The notes: generated by a model not told the origin, from the sequence alone. A DNA stretch of 64,000 nt from Perkinsus olseni (GCA_013115135.1 JABANP010000182.1:30041-94040), one strand, 5' to 3'. Counted from the first letter of the stretch, positions 22,201 through 34,020 are shown. A program made the numbers and translations.

Positions 22201-23967
22201 GGCCTGAATGCCCGCTGGGATTTTCAGACGGGAACACTAGGATTTCGGGGCGGAGGAGCGGAGCTCCCTTTCTGCGCAGGATTCGGCGATGTAAATTTGA
22301 GCAAGGACGCCAGTTGATCAGAGGTAGGCGCGGAATGTGTCTGGTGGGTCCGAATCCCAGCACCGGCGTTTCTCCAGCATTGTTGTATCCTGGCGCGTGA
22401 TAATTCTGGCTGACAAACCTCATAAAACTCATGGTGGTAAGTATCTCGCATTTTTTATGGAATCTATGAAGCGGGAGATTCCGATTGGTAAACCTTCCAC
22501 GAGTTCATTCATGTCGTGGAGAAATAATTTTAACAAACAAACGCGCGGAAAGGTGAAGAAGGGATAGTATATGCTTCGCTCGCTCCGCAATTTTAGTCCG
22601 TTAGAGAACTTAATTTTCACGCGACGCTCAATTCATCCTGAGCCCGAATAAACACCGACTGAGCATTCACAGACTCCACCAACATAAATATCATCACCGC
22701 ATGATGCGAGCTTGATACCAACGACATCACACCATCCAAGACCTTCTTACAGCGCTGGTCTGTTAACGACCCTATAAGCTTCCTCCGTGCCCACAATCAC
22801 CAGAGCTGCCACTGCGGCATAAGTGCAGGCCAGATGAGGTAGCTGACCAGGTCCACCAGCGAACCCCCCCTTTGGCGATTGACAGGCCGACAGAAAAGAG
22901 CATACGCTGAAAGGGGAAAAGGGACAGGATACAATAGGGGAAGACTCAATTCACATGTGAAGCGACCTCATTGAGAGCTACGACGATTTACAATTTGGAA
23001 ATTGTATATAGAACTTGTAGATAACAAGTAGAGTGCCGGCGTCATCAACCATTCGTACATGGTGACTGTGCAATTCCCTCGGGACCGGCGATCGCATGAT
23101 CCTGACATGTTCGCACATTATACTGATTCATATGGTTATGCATGTCCTTCACTACAATGCGCTCAACAAAGCAAGAAGCAAGAACCAGCCCCAACAAGCA
23201 AAGCAAGAACCAAGCTGTCACGAGCAAAGAAGTCTACTTAGGTACACGCCATCCACTCGATAGCCTGGCTCGTTCGGCGACGAGTTGCAGCCAGCCTTTC
23301 AGCGGCGAACACGGTCACAGCAACCTCTCACGAATCCTTCCCGCCGCATTACTCATCAGCGACCTCCAATCTGTCCAGAGTGCCCAGCAGCTCCAACGCC
23401 CGCAGTATCCAATACACGAACCATGGCCGACTGGCATCTAGACAGCTGTACTTAGTCGGCAGAGACTTCAACGCTTTCTTCAGGAACTTCGTGTGAACTT
23501 CCCGATTCAGTTGGAAGGCGCTGAGAGCAATTAACAGTATCACACGGGCGGTATCAAGAAAACGTGAGAAAACAGAAACCGGGAAATCCGAGTTACAGAG
23601 GGTTCCAAGGTCAATCTGTCTTGCACTAATTTTCTTCTACCGCCACAAAATGGTAACATTCCTCGGCTTTATAAGAAGGGCCTATTCAACAGGCTAAACT
23701 GATCCCGCGCAGAGAGGCACGTCTTTGCTGGTCTACCTAAGCCGTACTGTCTGCGTTGGACTTTAAACTCACACAAAATGCTCGATGCAGGCGATTGCGA
23801 AAGAGCTTCAGCATGAGAAATTTCGACTCCGATCCACCCTACTTCTCATCAGTCGCGACACTGCCGTCCAGCTGCTCCTTCATGAACACTTCGTAGCAGC
23901 TCATCACCGACATCTCCGTCCTCCGTTGCTCGGCAGACGAGTGCGTTGGGAATCTATCATCGTTCAT
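19253..23967 (-). CDS. FNTB: protein farnesyltransferase subunit beta
   Basis: Catalytic beta subunit that attaches farnesyl to C-terminal CaaX cysteines. Nine exons on the minus strand: 23843-23967, 23353-23520, 22751-22906, 20458-20600, 20141-20219, 19983-20092, 19613-19713, 19463-19560, 19253-19415. They total 1143 nt with no internal stop, giving 380 residues. Family blocks occur in order: [87 protein letters not shown] (zinc-ligand Asp and Cys), KPGK then [11 protein letters not shown] (zinc-ligand His). RPWFVYW and the DKPG block favour farnesyl- over geranylgeranyltransferase. Introns are about 47-320 nt except one of 2150 nt (20601-22750). Confidence 0.95.
19771..19862. repeat. partial copy of a MITE-like repeat
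   Basis: Matches 27246-27315 (GTGTATTATTGGCGTGATG, AAGCGGCC, GACGTGGCGA, TATACCATGTAC) and then the inverse of the right end of that element (AGCACGATGTATAAGG). It lies in a farnesyltransferase intron. Confidence 0.75.
20601..22750. other. 2.15-kb intron of the farnesyltransferase gene
   Basis: Unusually long for this window. It contains a cluster of palindromes (21004-21093) and short open frames without domains. The 103-codon minus frame at 22121 and the 79-codon plus frame at 21202 show no family features. Confidence 0.6.
21004..21093. repeat. palindrome cluster in intron
   Basis: GAGCTAT-C-ATAGCTC (21004-21018); a perfect palindrome with 21-bp arms at 21030-21050 and 21052-21072 around A21051; and ATCTGCG-A-CGCAGAT (21079-21093). 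All three have a single unpaired central base. Confidence 0.95.
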
Positions 23968-25092
23968 GATGCGATGGCAGCTGAGGCTGCTTAATCAACT
24001 CCACTGACTTCCCCTGACAGCCCTGCTTGCACCCATACCAGTTGCCGGTAACGACGAAACAGAACGACTCGACCATGAATCCCCGCTGGTGTCGTATTCT
24101 GGATTCTTGGAATTCGCTTCCTCTACACGTCTTTCCCGAAGAACACAACAGACTCGAGTCCTTGAAAGATGCTGTATCACCGCTGAACCTCTTTCTGTAA
24201 GAAAGGGCCCAAGAAAACACCTCCCGCATTGAAGCTCTTCTCATCAACACAACGCGGCGTAGCCCAAGGTACTAGAAACTATACTGTACCGCGATAAACG
24301 ATCTAAACAAATGTCCAGGAACAGGTTCAGTGAGAAATGTGGTATATGAAGAGTGACGATTATACAACAGTGAGACCAATTCTAGCACAGTCCCCACATC
24401 ATACCGGTAGCTACGGTAATCCCAGCCTCCTTGTTCAAGGCCTTCACCAACAGCTCTTTACGCAGCCTCCATTGGGTGTTATAAATATTCAAACCATCAA
24501 CGATGTTTTGACCCGACAATTTCAAACAATAGTACGCAATGAAGCAGCCCAGCCTCACAAAGCTATTGGAGAAGTACCTGACGACGCAGCCACCGTGCGA
24601 GGATGACTTCACATTAAATGCTTTGTGTGCCGAGTTGATCTACAGTGAAATAGAGGTGGGCGACAGTACGGGTACGGTCTAGTACGGAGTGCCGGTACGG
24701 GTGCGAGTACGGCTCCGTACCCGTCGCAGCGGTTCGCAAGTACCGTACTAGTACGCCGTACTTGAAGTACGGCGCAATTGAGTACACGTATGCGTTATTT
24801 AATATATTTAATACGTACTAGTCCTCCGTACCCGTACTAGGTTGACAGTTTGAAACGTACTCCGTACCGTACCTTCCTCGACCCCAGTACGGTTGCCCAG
24901 CTCTACAGGGAAATATGGAAGGTGCTAGCTCCACCCAGTCTCGGACCTCTGCCGGTTCTCATCGATTGCCAGTTGCTACTGATAGCTATTAATGGTATAT
25001 GCAATCGCTTTATAAGCTCAGGTGTAGGGATAGAACCCACGACCTTTCGAGGTACAGCCGTATCCGTCACCCATTGTACCAATCTTTCCCTA
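23968..25092. other. intergenic between two minus-strand genes
   Basis: No confident gene. It holds the GTACGG repeat (about 24657-24905) and frames at 24337 (plus) and 24382 (minus) that overlap each other and lack domains. A tRNA B-box-like GGGTTCTATCCC lies on the minus strand near 25032-25044, without a foldable tRNA around it. Confidence 0.4.
24657..24905. repeat. GTACGG-rich repeat, copy 2
   Basis: 24657-24770 is a run of degenerate GTACGG/CCGTAC words. 24819-24905 matches 1290-1376 almost exactly. Related words occur at about 31190-31275 and 47855-47920. Confidence 0.8.
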
Positions 25093-27143
25093 TTACCAGT
25101 CGTCCAAAGACGGCTTGAACCCCTTGTGTTTCTTATCCTCATGAATGGATCTTATCCCCTCCGCAAAGCCGCGGTCCATCACGCCAATACTGCACTCCAA
25201 GTTCCTGCGCGTCGAGTAGCGATCGAAGTTATTCGAGCCCAGGAAAGAGTACACCCCGTCAAACGAGGAATACTTAGCGTGCATATGCTGAGCACCGTAC
25301 CTAATCAATCGCAACCTCCAGAGATAGAGCATTAACGCGGAGAGCAATCGAGTCAATGAAAACCTTCATCCTCATCACAGTTTGAGAATCTTCCAAAACG
25401 GCATTCAAAATTCGCAAAGACGATTCCGGTCAGGAGTTGAAGGAGTTGTGGTATCAACCTTATCAAGTGTCCCGGCGCACATCGAAACATCGCAGCCCGG
25501 CAAACCCACGAACTGCCGAACGGCGTGAGTCTGCGCCATGAGGTCCCCCGGTATGGGCCAGAAATCAGAGTTGCCCGACACGAGCAGAGATGTCTTCACC
25601 CTTCGCCGCGTTATGGTATCTACCGAGACCGCAGGTTCGATCCCCGGTAACGACATTTCTCCTTACCAATAAGTGTTCGCCTGAGGAATCCGGGCGGAGT
25701 GAAATATGCCGAAGCGATGATCACGCTCTGATCGGCGCTCTTCAGTAACAGCTGTAGCGACTTCTGCAAACCGTAATCTTGTCGTCTCACACAACTATTC
25801 AAAACCTGCCCAGGCGACCAATTTCGTATCCTGCACTGTTCAACCTTGGATACTGACACCTCCAGCTCCACTTACCTGTACATACATGCCCGGCTCAGCA
25901 ACTGCTGGAACATCAGGAATGGAAGAGCGCACAATGTCCGAACCAGACTCCTTCAAACTGGAAATGAAAACCTAAATTTAGGTACGCCCAATCACCCACA
26001 TTCGCTGAGCAACAACCAACGCTCTTCCTTGATAACAATAAGCTCGGATTGTAACAATAATCCGTTCAGCATTTCGCGCGCCACGAAATTCCACCCTACT
26101 ACATCAGCAAGATCCTTAACACACGGTCCTCTCATTCGAGAATGGACATCATAAAAGTGACCGTCGCCGCCCATCTTCGGACTGCAGGTCTCCTGGTGGA
26201 TATTCATCGACCCACAGAAGCCGATCTGAAACCAAACGAGAACCGTACCACCCGTTTCCCTCAACGCGGCGAGGCAGGCCCCCCCCCTTCAACAAAGTAA
26301 TTGTGAAACTCAGAATTCACTCTTACGCGCGAAATGCGGTTCCATAATCGATCCCAGAATTAATTCTTATACGACCAGAACGAACGAGAAAATAATCTCC
26401 CTGGCGATCAGATTAGAATGCAATTCCAGAATCGATCCTAGCATCAATTCTGACACGTGAAATGAGATTCCAGAATCGATTACAAATTTCGGAATTGGTA
26501 TCATGAACACCTCCTTGGCTGCAGCTTCTCGCAAACAAGCTATCCCTCCCATTATTACATTGTCAGCTACTAGTATTTTACGGTGATCTCGAAAGCATGG
26601 CGGGCCTATTGTATCAGTCAGGAACGGCACCATTGGGTTGAACACGACCACAGGGACGCCGATGGACCTGGGCCAATCACCAGCACATCGTCACGCGCCA
26701 CGAAAATATCCGCGTATGTATGTCAGCTCAAAGTCAAACGCCGATGTGCTTGCGACACAATAATGGGCTCTGTGCCGCATAACAGAGCATCGTCGATGCC
26801 GTTCTCTACTGTCGGAACAAATTTAGTCCTCAATGAGTAACTCTATGGGACGACTGCAAAGCAAAATCTCGTTCTACCTCAGATGCTCCAGCCATTCTTT
26901 CCGGAATGCACTGCCGCCACAAGCATCCAAAATGAGAATCTACAGTGACCACACTCGCGCCTTCCCTCCCTCGCTTCAACCTACGACGTCCACCCCTCGT
27001 CTCTTGGCCCTGACCAGCGCGTCGTAGAACCTCTCGGCCACGCTGGAGCCGTCAAAGATGTAGCTTTCCATCCATACACGATCCTTAGCCGAGTCTATCG
27101 CTTCCAACATAACAGGAAAACACGTATCGCCGCCCTCTAGTAT
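25093..27143 (-). CDS. cardiolipin synthase / phospholipase D-like protein
   Basis: Two-HKD phospholipase D superfamily protein, probably a phosphatidyltransferase of the cardiolipin synthase type. Exons, 5' to 3': 26985-27143, 26878-26939, 26559-26667, 26103-26225, 25876-25971, 25667-25805, 25510-25619, and a last exon ending at 25093 whose 5' edge I could not fix. Exons one to seven join in phase. Motifs: RVWMESYIFDGS, DACGGSAF, HKD one HRKILVAD followed across an intron by IGFCGSMNIHQE, then VIIASAYFTPPG, and HKD two HAKYSSFD followed by GVYSFLGSNNFDRYS. The N-terminal exon(s) upstream of 27143 are not identified. C-terminal stop is TAA at 25093-25095. Confidence 0.85.
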
Positions 27144-27245
27144 CTACAGTAGAGGAAATGGCGAGGGCGACCCTTTACACACAAAGGTGGCATGCTGCTA
27201 GACGACAGCAGCTGGCGACTGGAAGAGTTCTTTAGGACCACTACT

Positions 27246-27396
27246 GTGTATTATTGGCGTGATGGCAGCCGGAAGCGGCCTTTGTGCTGAGAGACGTGGC
27301 GACTATACCATGTACCAATCGGTTGGTATAGAACGAGTCAGGGTCGACTGAAGGTTTCCTTATACCTCGTGCTGTACATGGTACATTCGCCACGTC
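27246..27396. mobile_element. MITE-like element with 23-bp inverted repeats
   Basis: 27293-27315 and 27374-27396 are inverted repeats matching at 21 of 23 positions, ends GACGTGGCGA and TACCATGTAC. The sequence left of it (from 27246) is shared with 19771-19823, so the repeated unit is larger than the inverted-repeat core. No transposase and no clear target duplication were seen. Confidence 0.65.
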
Positions 27397-27815
27397 AGAG
27401 TCAGCGAGTCAGAGTAATGAATGACGAGAAATGTGGTACTGCTTGAATTTTAAAACTTTGCATGCATCCAATGCCGGAGCAACAGTCGTAGTAATACTGA
27501 CGATACAGAAGGTTCTCACTCGCTGTGGACCAGACCGCTGGCATGCTCCGGATACCAGGGCTTCATACACAGTCACACGGGACTCATTCCAAGTGTGTCC
27601 AACAGACTGCTGCCTCTCCTGAGTTTCAGGCGCTCTCCCAGGATTAAGTTTAATAAGTAAAAATGCGGAACTTATGAGAGACAGTCTATCGACCACCCGG
27701 ACTAATTCACACAGCCAGGCTCGTGCACGAGAATGCGCGCACATGTTTATCCAAAATGACGATCTGCCCGCGTAGGGCTGCCCCCATGCGTCGACGAGAT
27801 GACGAAGCGAGATCT

Positions 27816-28665
27816 CACCTGAACGTCGTTGCCACTCGAGTATTTGCCATGCTTGTGCATGGTATGCAGTATTTCCGCCCACTTCTCTCGGGCTGTGTAG
27901 ATCTGGTCATCCGTGTAGTCAGGGCAAACCTCTCTGTTGTAAGCCCGACAAACAGCTTCAACCACCTCACGGGCAGCCTCTGACCCGCAACTTCGACTGC
28001 CTGATCACAAATATCAATCCCGCACGGCGAATTCCAGCGTGCATGCGAGCTAGTGGAATGGCGCGAAAAAAAAATTTCCGGTGTATCCCGTTGAGTGCGA
28101 GACATTTTGCCACTAAGAAAATAACATCAGCCTCGCAAAATTCGGCGGTGAATTACCACAAGCTTCCCCAGCAAACACTCTTGTGGAACGTGCGGCTCCA
28201 CAAAATCCCATCTCAAACGAAGAACCAAATGCCGAAAATTTCTTTCGCTCACCGACAGCCGTAAGCTGGATAAGCACGACGAAACCGCAGCTTCCCATGT
28301 ACTACATTCCTTAGTAATGGTATCAAATTCAGCTTCCTTTTGCCTCAGCCGCTTTTGCCCTAGCGCCCATCTTTTGTACTCTCCTAATCTTTCTCGTAGA
28401 CGGGCGAATACCATCAGCAGAAGTGAAGAAGGGAAAGATATTTCATCTCAACTACTTCAACCCATCCCGCAGGTCTCTCTTGTGCCGCTTCCTCATCACA
28501 AACGTTCTGAACTTGTTAGCTGTCCTATTTGCGGATCCCTCCCAGTGCCAACTCATTACTCGTGATAACGCAACACCCGCCGGATAGAATCGAAATGGAC
28601 ACTAATTTACAGACTCCATGATTCAACCGAATGTTGCAAGTTTCGCATACATGACCCTCCGCCAT
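27816..28665 (-). CDS. putative zinc-finger / coiled-coil protein (partial model)
   Basis: A minus-strand ATG at 28665 begins MAEGHVCETCNIRLNHGVCK, a Cys-rich N terminus. About 28127-28414 encodes a strongly helical, charged stretch (LRERLGEYKRWALGQKRLRQ, then EAEFDTITKE) ending at a GTGAGC donor. A later exon at about 27816-27990 reads VVEAVCRAYNREVCPDYTDD and ends at a GTGAGA donor. I could not join these into one proven frame. The architecture resembles the minus-strand candidate at 18663. The Cys-rich segment is repeated, diverged, near 58150-58260. Confidence 0.4.
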
Positions 28666-29662
28666 CTCCGGGTTATACCAATTTCACCTGAGGCTGAGAA
28701 TCTAAGCTACAAGACGTTTCTGATCCTCTCAGCAAGTTACTGAGAATGGCCAACGTTATGGCATGGGGACGGGTTCTTGACAGTAACCGATCAATCCGAG
28801 CTCGACTGTGCGATTAATTCGCAAATACATGAAATCAATTGAGAACCGCTCCCCGTCCTGGACTTTCCGACGGGAACGACGGTCGTTGAGAAACCATTCC
28901 GATAATAGAGCCGATCTCTACTAGAGGGCATCGACTTCAAAAGGGCCCACCCCTCACGAATTTTCGAGGCGAACGAGTCGAGAGTTGTAACGCACGCCAA
29001 TGGGAAGCTCTGGTCGAGCTTAACATAACCCCGTTTTCGGCTGCATCTTACTCGCAAGTTTCAGTCCCGAAATATCGAACCAAACGCCGAAAAATCGCGA
29101 AAATTCGTCGGCAGAATCACAGAGGTCTGTTCAGCACAACATAGGGCGTTGTTCAACGCAACATAAGGGTGCCCTAAATTTGTCACGGATGTCACAAATA
29201 TCCTGCAGTTGTCAATAAACTAATCAGTGATGTCACAAATCCCTTCCAAAGTTCTAAGAGGGTGTAAGTAAGGCCATCTTACTAAAAGTTAGTAACTAAC
29301 TGACTCTAAGCACAAGTAAAACTGCATTGCTGAGTCCAATCTCAACTGCAGGTTAAAACTAATTCGTAGGACAAAGAAAGAAACGAAGGACTGCGGGTGA
29401 GAGCCAAGAAAGGGAAACCTGAAACCCCACCCGAAACCCGACAGGGCAACCAGAAACCCGAACTGTTATCCAAGGCAACACTTTCCCCCTAGTTCTTCTC
29501 CTTGGGTATGCGTACATTAGCACGCAGACGCACAGGCGTCAGAAGGATTCTGCTGAAGGGTTATTTCCAGATTCAGGCTACTCGGCACAACGATCGTGAA
29601 ACTCACGAATGATCCCACGATAGGCCGTCACCAATCTCTCTTCACAAAATCTGTATGAGATG
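28666..29662. other. left flank of the tandem array, no confident gene
   Basis: A minus frame (28791-29057) could include an upstream exon (VKLDQSFPLACVTTLDSFAS) but lacks support. 29390-29470 has a short GAAACCC-type repetition. The array starts abruptly at 29663. Confidence 0.4.
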
Positions 29663-30239
29663 GATCCTGAACAGATCCAGGGCCCCGATTCAGGCGGAAA
29701 GCAGGAGAGAATCTCTCCGGAAAAGGATCTCTCGGAGAGTGACGTCGGTCCCAGCCAGTATGCTAAGCATACTATGCTCCATCATGAACTTCATGACATG
29801 AAGCCTTCATGTGAATCCTACGGATGGCCCAGGTTCGATACCTCTGAGGGACCGCCTCTGTACCGTAAAGTAAATTCCAGTTCACCAACATCCCTATGTC
29901 CTATGGGTGAACGGACGTGATTGGCGCCTCTAACGTAGCCTCGGCGCGGCGGGGACAGCGCGCACAATTTTCTAGCACGCATACACACGGTGTGAAGTAT
30001 CGGCCCGATACTATCGGGGTGGCCTTAGCAGAACCAAAGAAGAGGGGAAGTCGATGTAGACAAGTCGGAGTGGTTCTTGATGTCACAGTAGTTCTGGGTG
30101 GCCTCAATCTCAAATTGAGATTCTCAATACTTGGAACTCGAAGTCAGAGGTGTAGTAGTTGGAAGGTCGGGTTGCAGAGATCAGTACCACGTAGCAGGGA
30201 TCACAGTGGAAGCATATGAGTTAAATCGTACTGGAGTCT

Positions 30240-30261
30240 CTCTCACTGTGAGAGTCTCACA
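30240..30261. repeat. 22-bp palindromic footprint, u = CTCTCACA
   Basis: Perfect u1-7, reverse complement of u, u2-8. The other array copy has the plain 8-mer at 46531-46538. Confidence 0.95.
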
Positions 30262-30449
30262 CACAAAATCTCAGCTTAGGGCCCCCCTAAATATGAAACC
30301 GCTGACGGTTATATGCAGACAAACTGAGGCGCGCGCCAACAACCGTCCCTGCCCTTTCGAACCAGCGGTTCGGCACGGACACTCAGCTCGTGATATGACA
30401 GCCGAGCCAAGTCTGGGATGACCCCAGTGGGGTCTTGTCATCCCTGGTC

Positions 30450-30471
30450 GTTGCGCTGCGCAACTTGCGCA
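30450..30471. repeat. 22-bp palindromic footprint, u = GTTGCGCA
   Basis: Perfect. Plain 8-mer in the other copy at 46726-46733. Confidence 0.95.
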
Positions 30472-30675
30472 GCACGCGGTTGCGATGTCCAGCGATGATC
30501 AGATTGAAACGTTCTTCAATAATGAGCAATACATGAATTGGTTTATCACGTCTTCCTGCTCGAAGGCCTCGACCGAATTCTTCTGCATCTTCCCCAATCC
30601 TAGCGTTCACCAACTCAGTCGCCAGTCCTCCGACGTTTGCTTCAGCTACTGTTAATTATTTTTTACAGCAAATAT

Positions 30676-30960
30676 TCAATGGTGGGCCTCGTACAAAGCA
30701 GAGGCGGGAAACCAAAAGTTTTGCCTGCCCGGCACTACAATAAGCCCCTGCGAGCACCGAGATACTGCATGAGGGCCCCAACAAAGTTGATTGAAGGACT
30801 TGCGTCGCTTCAAATCAAGAATTAATTCATATAAATGGTAAGGGACACCACCTTCGACCCTCTTCCTAGCCTGCTTCAGGAGCGGACAGGAGAGGAGGTA
30901 GTGCCGCGCGATCCCCACCGGCGTCCCACAATACACTCTGGCGAGTTGACCACCCCGCAT
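30676..30960 (-). pseudogene. LINE-like reverse transcriptase C-terminal fragment, copy 1
   Basis: The minus frame reads CGTPVGIARHYLLSCPLLKQ, the C-x-C-G...H-x4-C knuckle common at the C terminus of non-LTR retrotransposon polyproteins. No RT or endonuclease core is attached, so it is a truncated relic. The second copy is at 46937-47215. Confidence 0.6.
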
Positions 30961-31189
30961 CTATAGAGATGGGCTGGGGTTGGGCCCTTTCCGAATACGA
31001 TGGCACTGCTAGTTGCCGTGACTTCCCCGCGTACAGACGAGCGTGTGAAGCGCAGTAAAAGAAGTCGTTTACAGAAGTGCCCGTGCCTTACAGTAAGGCA
31101 GTCTTTTGGCAGAAGTGCCCAAAGACCCTGTTACGGGGTCCCAGTATCACATCCAGGTTCTTCAACACTAGAGATGGGCAAATTTAGGG

Positions 31190-31275
31190 TGTTAACTACG
31201 GAACGGTACCGACTACGGGAACCAACCGTAGCACGGTACGGTTACGGAAGAAGGGTACGGTCCGTACCGTACGGA
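31190..31275. repeat. GTACGG-rich repeat, copy 3
   Basis: Repeated GGTACGG/CCGTAC words. It includes a 14-bp palindromic gain at 31254-31275 relative to the array copy near 47855-47920. Confidence 0.75.
31254..31275. repeat. 22-bp palindromic footprint, u = GGTACGGA
   Basis: Perfect. Plain 8-mer at 47913-47920. Confidence 0.95.
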
Positions 31276-32058
31276 TGACGAAACAACCTGTTTCTCCTTA
31301 TCTGCAGAGTTTGTCAACTCAAGTTGAGTTGACATGGACATTCCAGTCGTTCGAAGTGAAGGCGGCGTGTGAGAAGCATCAGAGCAAAAGAAAATCCGCA
31401 CCTACTTCAGCCACCTCGTGAAAAAAAACCGAGCGTAGCGGCCATAGGCTTGAAGCCTATCGTGCGAACGCCTAACGACGCCCGCCGAAAATCCCGAGGA
31501 AACCAGTCTAGCCCCACTTTCTCCACGGTATGGAAGCGAATAAGGCTGAAAGTTAAAGCATATACGTTTTCGAGCATGGGGAATCCGAATCTACCACTGA
31601 AATTAACTCAGGAAGGACGAGTGATACTGAACACGCAAAACCGACCAGAGAGGGTAATCCCTAAAACTTTTCCTCCCAAAATGTTGATAAATGTACGGAA
31701 GTCGAAGATGATTGCGATAGGGATGTTAACGGTTGCGCAGAAGCATCAGTGTACGGTGGCTGCACGCATCTAAAGTTTAGCTGCTAAATGAGAGTGTTCC
31801 CCCTGCTCATTGACACAACTAGGCGAAAGCCTCTTCTGCACTTACGAAAGAGGCTTGCATATAAGACAATAGCATGGCCACGGTCCTTAGAATTAGAATA
31901 TCACTCGTCTCGGGTGCTCTCCAATACTCAACGAAGTCACATCGACGCCTGTGACACCTCAGCTTATCTGCACAAACCTGGAGTTCCCTCGACAGGGTGG
32001 TCGGGTTTTCATCAGATGTAGACAGGCTCCGTCGCTGCAAACCGCTCAGCAAGAATCA

Positions 32059-32107
32059 TCGACTATCGATCATCGGTATCTAGTAGATACCGACGATCGA
32101 TAGTCGA
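32059..32107. repeat. palindrome, 24-bp arms, one central base
   Basis: 32059-32082 and 32084-32107 pair with one mismatch around G32083. It lies in a roughly 200-bp block present in copy 1 only; GTCGATAG-T-CTATCGAC follows at 32124-32140. Confidence 0.95.
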
Positions 32108-32535
32108 TAGAAGACACAGGATGGTCGATAGTCTATCGACTGTCGTGTGTACTAGCTACCAAAGATAGATATTATCTACCGAAATACTCCACCACGGCCC
32201 CTATGCTGCGCTTACCATCGACAGTAGACTCAGTAGTAGTGTGTCGAGGATCCAAGAATGAGGCAGCAACAGATATATGACCAACGATGTCGTCCTCACC
32301 GTCCACCACCAAGGAGCGCTTGAAGTAATTCTCGACAGAGGATAGTACCCTCAGGACACCAAAGCTCGACTATTACTTGAATACCTTGCTGTGACCGCTT
32401 GCTTGAGCTTCCGACTCAATCCTCGGGTAACTGGCAGTTACTAACTGCCCTTACAGACGATATAGTGGGTAATGTAGACCCCGAAAACTTAATGGTGGCC
32501 TGCTAAAGGTAGCAAGGAGGCTTTGCAAACTATCG

Positions 32536-33081
32536 ATGAGCTCCTCATCTGACGGAGACAAAGCGTTCACAGCATACGACTATATCATGCCTTCATGTAC
32601 AGGGCCTGTACTACAGGCGAAGTTTGTCCGAAGCTCGGATTCCGAACCACGAAGAGCCAAGCATTGCTGTTTATGCCTTGCGAACTTCTCCCTGAATGTC
32701 GAGAACCACGATAACAACTTCTGGGGTGATTCCAGGCTGGAATTTCCAGCGCACCACTACATCCCTAGGTATGACACGGAACCTATGACCATCGGGGACT
32801 CCCTTACCAATGGTCGGAACCCTGACAGGGAGGGACTCTTCCACAGACTGTTGGAGTACATCGAGCACGATGTTCGACTGTCGAATGAATCGGCCATGAT
32901 CACGGAGCTTCTTCAAGAGGTTTCCAATGCCTTTGGTCGATCTATTCGTGCTCCGACCCACATCTTCTCCCCAGGCTTCATCGTACGAGTCGTCAATATC
33001 AGCAGAACCCGACTCGAACCCATCCGCTTCAATTATTTAGTCTGGGCTTTATTGAATTGCTCTGAGTTTTCACTAATTTGA
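32536..33081 (+). CDS. hypothetical frame, probably not a gene
   Basis: 181 codons with no recognised domain. The matching frame in copy 2 (48995-49213) stops after 72 codons because copy 2 lacks the 14-bp footprint at 32729-32750. If the 22-bp form is derived, the long frame is a by-product of that event. Listed because no other annotation covers it. Confidence 0.2.
   Translation: MSSSSDGDKAFTAYDYIMPSCTGPVLQAKFVRSSDSEPRRAKHCCLCLANFSLNVENHDNNFWGDSRLEFPAHHYIPRYDTEPMTIGDSLTNGRNPDREGLFHRLLEYIEHDVRLSNESAMITELLQEVSNAFGRSIRAPTHIFSPGFIVRVVNISRTRLEPIRFNYLVWALLNCSEFSLI
32729..32750. repeat. 22-bp palindromic footprint, u = ATTCCAGC
   Basis: Perfect. Plain 8-mer at 49198-49205. Confidence 0.95.
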
Positions 33082-33101
33082 TCCGGCCCGGACCGTCCGG
33101 G
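33080..33101. repeat. 22-bp palindromic footprint, u = GGTCCGGG
   Basis: One mismatch in the first block. Plain 8-mer at 49536-49543. Confidence 0.85.
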
Positions 33102-33231
33102 CCTCACTAAATTGCTCTGGGTTTTTACTGATTCGCTCAGGGGTTTCACTAAGTAGGTCTAGAAATGGTATATATTCAGTGAACGGGGTGATCTGGCCAT
33201 CCCTGCTTACTCGTCATTGACAGTCGATACG

Positions 33232-33253
33232 GCAGGCGCCACCTGCCAGGCGG
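33232..33253. repeat. 22-bp palindromic footprint, u = GCAGGCGG (copy 1)
   Basis: One mismatch in the central block. The copy 2 version at 49674-49695 is perfect; copy 3 has the plain 8-mer at 62945-62952. Confidence 0.9.
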
Positions 33254-33785
33254 CGTCAGCTCGGACAAATGTTGTACGTCGGGATCTGTCAGACTTTTTC
33301 GGTCCACCCTCCTGCTGAGTTCGGGCCCACTTCCGAGGTCTTTGAGGTAGGTTCCCTACGATGTAACGGCTATGGTCACTCGAACGCGGTTTGTCTACGG
33401 ACCATTGGAGTGAAGTTACCGCATTAGCATAATTTGGGGCCCGGGATCTAACCCCACGAGAAACCGGTAGTTCTTTGCGGACAGTTTGATTTGCTCACTC
33501 GATGTTCATCTCGGAGTAGTCGGAGTAGGGACAGTCTCACCTCGCCACTGGTTCCGTATTCCTAATGCGGTGGACGAGCGCCCGACTGCGAAGCCGACTG
33601 TTGAGCACGACGCGTCAAACGCGTCCTGTTTAAACTGTCATAGTTCGATTCGGCGAATCGGATTTGCGCATGCGTCAATTCGGGCTAAGCGACTTTCCGC
33701 AGCCGCTGCAGGTTTGGGGAGGTCCGAAGCTCTCGTACGAACTCGCTGGAACAGGTCTGAGGATGTGAGATTCTCACAGTGAGTC

Positions 33786-33807
33786 TCACTGACGCAGTGA
33801 CACTAAG
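33786..33807. repeat. 22-bp palindromic footprint, u = TCACTGAG (copy 1)
   Basis: Two mismatches. Perfect in copy 2 at 50228-50249; plain 8-mer in copy 3 at 63494-63501. Confidence 0.85.
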
Positions 33808-34020
33808 TGACATCCACTTCCCTCCAAGGACCCGGAAACTTCGGGCCAAAACCCAGCTCCAGACTCATTGTGGAATTCTACTAAGGGCCTTGTGCACACT
33901 CAGCTTGAGTGACTCAAGTGCCCACTTTTGTTGAGGGTCCCTAAGTTGAGGGAGCTCTTGATGAGTGGTCACTACAAGAGGTTGTACAAAAGAACAAAAA
34001 CATTCACGGGACGCCCGGCA

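Noticed and set aside
24990..25055. possible tRNA on the minus strand
   Set aside because: It has a B-box-like GGGTTCTATCCC and an A-box-like stretch, but the acceptor stem does not pair. Similar B-box-like text at 22345 and 25632 suggests at most tRNA-derived SINE relics.
27409..27882. 157-codon minus-strand open frame
   Set aside because: It runs through a better-supported exon in another frame that ends at a GTGAGA donor; no domain.
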